Below the pieces are notes generated by a model. That model made no database searches. It saw only the letters and a list, made by a program, of their open reading frames with translations, and was not told where the DNA came from. A stretch of 64,000 nucleotides of DNA from JACDAN01 sp963834825. GTDB taxonomy: Bacteria; Actinomycetota; Thermoleophilia; Gaiellales; Gaiellaceae. This document shows positions 60,238 through 64,000 of this stretch, piece by piece. The stretch's first letter is position 1. The number at the start of each line of letters is the position of its first letter. Both the position numbers and the translations under genes were made by a program. Where the stretch lies: positions 744,001 to 808,000 of the forward strand of contig CAWICZ010000014.1 of NCBI GenBank assembly GCA_963834825.1. Direction: 5' to 3'.

Positions 60238-62043
60238 CTACGCGACGTCGGCGGCCCAGTCTCCGTAGAGCGCGGTGTAGAGGCCCTGGCGGGCCATCAG
60301 CTCGTCGTGCGAGCCCTGCTCGACGATCTGACCGTGCTCGAGCACGACGATCAGGTCGGCGCCGCGGATCGTCGACAGGCGGTGTGCGATCACGAACGCC
60401 GTGCGGCCCGCCAATAGCGTGCGCAGCGCCGTCTCGATCTTCCGCTCGGTCCCGATGTCCACCGAGGAGGTCGCCTCGTCGAGGATCAGGATCCGCGGAT
60501 CGGCGAGGAGTGCGCGCGCGAACGCGACGAGCTGGCGCTGGCCGAGCGAGAGCCGCGTGCCGCGCTCTTGCACATCCGTCTCGTAGCCGTCCTCGAGCCG
60601 CATGATGAAGTCGTGGGCGCCGACGGCGGTGGCCGCTGCCCGGATCTCCTCGTTGGCGGCGTCGGGGCGGCCGAACGCGATGTTGTCGCGCACCGAGCCG
60701 GCGAAGAGGAAGCCCTCCTGCGGAACGATTCCGAGCTGGCGGCGGAGCGACTCTTGCGTCACGTCGCGCAGGTCGGTCCCGTCGACCGTGATCCGCCCCT
60801 CGCGCGGGTCGTAGAAGCGGGCGAGCAGCTTGGCGATCGTCGACTTGCCGGCGCCCGTGTGTCCGACGAGCGCCACGGTCGTCCCGGCCGGCACGTCGAG
60901 ATCGAGGCCGTGCAGCACCTCCGGGCCGTCGCCGTAGCCGAAGCGGAGATCGTCGAGCGCGACGTGGCCTTCGATGCGGCCGAGCTCGCGGGCACCGGGG
61001 CGGTCCTTCACTTCCGGCTCCTCGTCCATCACGTCCATGATCTTGTCGAGAGCGGCGACGGCGGCGAGGAAGGTGTTGTAGAGCTGTGACAGCTGCTGGA
61101 CGGGGTCGAAGAAGTTCGAGACGTACAGGATGAACGCGAAGAGCGTCCCCACTGAGACCTGTCCCTCGGCGGCGAGGTAGCCGCCGTAGCCCAGCACGAC
61201 GGCGGTCGCCACGGCCGACAGGAAGTCCACGAACGGGAAGTAGAGACCGTTCGTGAGGACGGTCTGCTGGTTCGCCTCGCGGTAGTGCGCATTGACCTCC
61301 TCGAAGTGGCGCCGGCGGCCCGTCTCGCGCGTGAACGACTGGACGACGCGCATGCCGGCGATGTCCTCGGCGAGCGTGGCCGTGACGAGGCCGAGGCGCT
61401 CGCGCACGGCGCGGTAGGCGCGGGAGCTGCGCATCCGAAAGATCGCGGTCGCCACGGCCATCGCCGGGATGACGGACAGCGTCGCGAGCGCAAGCCGCCA
61501 GTCGAGCAGGAAGAGGATGATCGCCGAGCCGACGAGCAGGAGCGTGTTCTGGACGAGCGTCGTGACGCCGTCGGTGACCAGCTGGTCGAGCGCGTCGACG
61601 TCGTTCGTCAGCCGGCTGATGATCACGCCTGCCCGGTTGCGCTCGAAGTATCCGAGCGACAACCGCTGAAGGTGGCGGAAGAGCCGATTGCGAAGATCGG
61701 CGAGGATCCGCTCGCCGGTCCAGCCGGTGAAGTACGTCTGCGCCGTGGACGTGGCGAGGTTCGCGACCCCCGCGGCGATGAAGAGGAGGACGATCGTCGT
61801 CAGCGCCTGGAGGTCCCGTTCGCTGATCCCGTCGTCGACTGCGAGCTTGGCGAGGTAGGGAGGGACGAGCGCCGTCAGCGTCGCCGCGAGCAGCGAGAGG
61901 ACGGCGAGGGTCGTCCGGAGCTTGTACGGGGCGGTCAGGCGGGCAAGGGTCGACACGCGCCGGGCGGTTCGCCGCCACGACCAGTCTTCCACCCGGACAT
62001 CACGTGCCCTGGTCAGGTGCGAACCGGGCTGCCAGACCCTCAC
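60238..62043 (-). CDS. ABC exporter half-transporter, catalytic-Glu subunit
   Basis: 601 residues: six-helix type IV exporter membrane domain (about 40-320), then ATPase domain with Walker A GHTGAGKST, Walker B ILILDEATSSVD (catalytic Glu present), and H-loop IAHRLST. The signature motif is LSLGQRQ instead of LSGGQ. Overlaps the partner gene by ATGA. Together they look like a heterodimer with one active and one degenerate ATP site. Substrate unknown; lipid, drug or peptide export are all possible. Confidence 0.94.
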   Translation of the reverse strand: MRVWQPGSHLTRARDVRVEDWSWRRTARRVSTLARLTAPYKLRTTLAVLSLLAATLTALVPPYLAKLAVDDGISERDLQALTTIVLLFIAAGVANLATSTAQTYFTGWTGERILADLRNRLFRHLQRLSLGYFERNRAGVIISRLTNDVDALDQLVTDGVTTLVQNTLLLVGSAIILFLLDWRLALATLSVIPAMAVATAIFRMRSSRAYRAVRERLGLVTATLAEDIAGMRVVQSFTRETGRRRHFEEVNAHYREANQQTVLTNGLYFPFVDFLSAVATAVVLGYGGYLAAEGQVSVGTLFAFILYVSNFFDPVQQLSQLYNTFLAAVAALDKIMDVMDEEPEVKDRPGARELGRIEGHVALDDLRFGYGDGPEVLHGLDLDVPAGTTVALVGHTGAGKSTIAKLLARFYDPREGRITVDGTDLRDVTQESLRRQLGIVPQEGFLFAGSVRDNIAFGRPDAANEEIRAAATAVGAHDFIMRLEDGYETDVQERGTRLSLGQRQLVAFARALLADPRILILDEATSSVDIGTERKIETALRTLLAGRTAFVIAHRLSTIRGADLIVVLEHGQIVEQGSHDELMARQGLYTALYGDWAADVA

Positions 62044-63836
62044 GCCGTCGCCTCCGCCGCCTCCGCCCGCTCCTCGACCCGCTCGGCGAACTCGCGTTCG
62101 AGCAAACCGTGCTCGTAGATCTCGCGGTAGACCGCGCTGGTCTCGAGCAGGCCGTCGTGCGTGCCGCGCGCGCAGATCCGTCCCTGGTCGAGCACGACGA
62201 GCTCGTCGGCCAGCGCGAGCGTCGAGAGCCGGTGGGCGATGATGATCGTCGTCCGGTCCTTCATCGCCTGGCGCAGTCCGAGCCTGATCCGTGCTTCGGT
62301 CGTCGCGTCGACCGAGGCGGTCGCGTCGTCGAGGATCAGGATCCGAGGATCGACGAGAAGCGCGCGGGCGATCGCGATCCGCTGCCGCTGGCCGCCGGAG
62401 AGGGTGATCCCGCGCTCGCCGATCACGGTCTCGTAGCCGTCGGGCAGCTCGTCGATGAACTCGGCCGCCTGCGCGAGCCGCGCCGCCTCCACGACGTCCT
62501 CGTCAGTTGCGTCCGGTCGTCCGAAGGCGATGTTCTCGTGCACCGTCGCAGAGAAGAGGAACGGATCCTGCGCAACGATGCCGATCTCGCGGCGCAGCGA
62601 GGTGACCTTCGCGTCCCGCACGTCGAGCCCGTCGATGGTGATCGCTCCGGCCGTCACGTCGTAGAAGCGCGGGACGAGCGAGGCGAGCGTCGTCTTGCCC
62701 GACCCCGTGTGCCCGATCAGGGCGACCGTCCGTCCGGGGGCCAGATCGAGGTCGATCTCCAGAAGCACCGGCCGACGCTCGTCGTAGCCGAACGAGACAG
62801 CGTCGAAGCGCACCCGCCCGGCACCTTTCGGCAGCTCGACCGCACCGGGGCGGTCGGAGACCTCCTCGTGCTCGTCCATCACCTCGAAGATCCGCTCTCC
62901 CGACGCTGTCGCCCGCTGCGCCTGCCCGATCCACATGCCGAGCATCCGCAGCGGCATCACCAGCATCACGACGAGGACGTTGAAGGCGATGAACGAGCCG
63001 AAGCCGAGGTCGCCACGGATGACCATGCGCCCGCCGGCGAACAGCACGATCGCCTGCGCGATGAGCGGCAGGAACGACAGCAGCGGCACATACAGCGCCC
63101 GCTGCCGGTTGGCGTCGACGCTTCGTCCGAAGACCGACTCCGAGCGGTCGGCGAACTTCTCGCTCTCGCTCCCCTCCTGGGCGAAGGACTTGACGACGTG
63201 GACGCCGACGATGCTCTCCTCGGCGACCGTCGCGACGTCGGCCATCTTCTGCTGGACGTCGCGGAGAATCGGATGGGAGACGCTCGAGTAGCGGTACGCG
63301 ACGATGACGATCAGCGGCGTGATCGCCGTCGCCGCCAGGGCCAGCCGCCAGTTGACGACGAACATGACGATGGTGACGCCGACGATCGTCATCACGTGCT
63401 GGAAGAAGAAGATCAGGCCGTAGCCGAGGAAGAAGCGCACCGCCTGGAGGTCGACCGTCGCGCGGGACATCAGCTGTCCGGTCTGGTGGCGGTCGTAGAA
63501 GCCGAACGAGAGCCGCTGGAGCTTCGCGTACAGCCCGTTCCGCATGTCGAACTCGACGGCGAGCGCCTGCCGCCCTGAGATCAGCCGCCGGCCCATCATC
63601 AGCAGCGACCGGGCCAGTCCGAGACCGAGGATTGCGAGCGCGTAGAGCCCGATCGTCCTGCGGTCGGGGGATGAGAGGGCGTCCTGGAGGCCGGCGCCGG
63701 TCAGGAACGCGATCGCCACCGCTGCGGCCTGAGAGCCGCCGGCGAGCAGGATCGAGACGATGAGCGACCACTTGTACGGCTTCAAGAAGCCGAGCAGCCG
63801 CCAGAACGTCCCGCGATAGGAAGGAGCCCCGCTCAC
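62040..63836 (-). CDS. ABC exporter half-transporter, degenerate-site subunit
   Basis: 598 residues with the same layout. Walker A GHTGSGKTT, signature LSGGQRQ (canonical), but Walker B is ILILDDATASVD: Asp replaces the catalytic Glu, as in the inactive site of heterodimeric exporters such as TM287/288. First gene of the leftward set (this gene, partner, membrane protein, tRNA-Gln). Charged C-terminal tail rich in Glu and Ala. Confidence 0.94.
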   Translation of the reverse strand: MSGAPSYRGTFWRLLGFLKPYKWSLIVSILLAGGSQAAAVAIAFLTGAGLQDALSSPDRRTIGLYALAILGLGLARSLLMMGRRLISGRQALAVEFDMRNGLYAKLQRLSFGFYDRHQTGQLMSRATVDLQAVRFFLGYGLIFFFQHVMTIVGVTIVMFVVNWRLALAATAITPLIVIVAYRYSSVSHPILRDVQQKMADVATVAEESIVGVHVVKSFAQEGSESEKFADRSESVFGRSVDANRQRALYVPLLSFLPLIAQAIVLFAGGRMVIRGDLGFGSFIAFNVLVVMLVMPLRMLGMWIGQAQRATASGERIFEVMDEHEEVSDRPGAVELPKGAGRVRFDAVSFGYDERRPVLLEIDLDLAPGRTVALIGHTGSGKTTLASLVPRFYDVTAGAITIDGLDVRDAKVTSLRREIGIVAQDPFLFSATVHENIAFGRPDATDEDVVEAARLAQAAEFIDELPDGYETVIGERGITLSGGQRQRIAIARALLVDPRILILDDATASVDATTEARIRLGLRQAMKDRTTIIIAHRLSTLALADELVVLDQGRICARGTHDGLLETSAVYREIYEHGLLEREFAERVEERAEAAEATA

Positions 63837-63858
63837 CGCTTGAATCTAGCCGCCGTGC

Positions 63859-64000
63859 TCAGGCCGGCAGATTGCGGCGGGCCGCCGCCTGGAGCCCGGG
63901 GCGGAGGTCGGACAGGCAGTTCATGAACGCTTCGAGCGCGCCGGATGCCGGGCCGGCGTCGCGGCGGCGGAAGATGACGATCTCGCGCTTGAGCTCCGGA
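63859..64000 (-). CDS. C-terminal end of a LysR-type regulator (partial)
   Basis: The leftward frame ends at TGA 63859. The visible 46 residues (LKREIVIFRRRDAGPASGAL, then FMNCLSDLRPGL) match the last strand and helix of LysR substrate-binding domains. The start is outside the window. It is upstream of and co-directional with the ABC pair, 22 bases apart. Confidence 0.6.
   Translation of the reverse strand, partial: PELKREIVIFRRRDAGPASGALEAFMNCLSDLRPGLQAAARRNLPA

Overview
The window is about 64 kb of very GC-rich, gene-dense bacterial chromosome. Frequent GTG and TTG starts, four-base GTGA/ATGA start-stop overlaps, decaprenyl-phosphate phosphoribosyltransferase, an alpha/beta-hydrolase fused to a class III cyclase, split glycine decarboxylase (gcvPA/gcvPB), fused SecDF and a meso-diaminopimelate-type MurE fit a deep-branching Actinomycetota. 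A Thermoleophilia-like organism (Gaiella or Solirubrobacter relatives) is my best guess; this is inference from gene content, not a phylogeny.

Layout. 1-6 kb: a cut-off aldehyde dehydrogenase, hydrolase-cyclase, thiolase, EVE-domain protein, 3-hydroxyacyl-CoA dehydrogenase and a cation/proton antiporter. 6-9.6 kb: secreted protein, two-component pair and UbiA-type prenyltransferase. 10-17.3 kb: queA-tgt-yajC-secDF, a frameshifted phasin-like gene and an AarF/UbiB kinase. 17.3-21.6 kb: a hairpin-rich spacer, an atypical response regulator, a leftward set sigma factor-ogt-arsR-SRPBCC, a PfkB kinase and a hydrolase. 21.7-36.2 kb: the dcw cluster mraZ-rsmH-ftsL-ftsI-murE-murF-mraY-murD-ftsW-murG-murC-murB-ftsQ-ftsZ, without ddl or ftsA. 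36.3-40.5 kb: gcvT-gcvH-gcvPA-gcvPB. 40.5-49.9 kb: ankyrin protein, LysR/MFS divergent pair, threonine aldolase, serine hydrolase, Ca2+/H+ exchanger, HAD protein, Cys-rich unknown, endonuclease IV and gltX. 50-55.3 kb: response regulator, two zinc peptidases, DHFR-like reductase and azlCD. 55.3-58.2 kb: two frameshifted genes (alkyltransferase-like protein, arylsulfatase). 58.4-64 kb: tRNA-Glu, aquaporin, tRNA-Gln, a membrane protein, a two-gene heterodimeric ABC exporter and the end of a LysR regulator.

How it works together. The dcw genes are translationally coupled and carry lipid II synthesis plus septal machinery. Four AGTGG repeats at exact 10-bp spacing upstream of mraZ look like the MraZ operator, and ftsZ has its own near-consensus promoter. 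The queA-tgt-yajC-secDF block joins tRNA queuosine modification to protein export. The gcv genes make a glycine-cleavage operon directly behind ftsZ.

Most of the window is ordinary housekeeping sequence and I did not find a clear new system. The items most worth a second look are a set of single-base +1 frameshifts in otherwise well-conserved genes, a tRNA gene whose 5' end supplies the stop codon of the upstream protein, an unphosphorylatable-looking response regulator next to a hairpin-dense spacer, a Cys-rich unknown protein, and a possible GEMM-like RNA leader.
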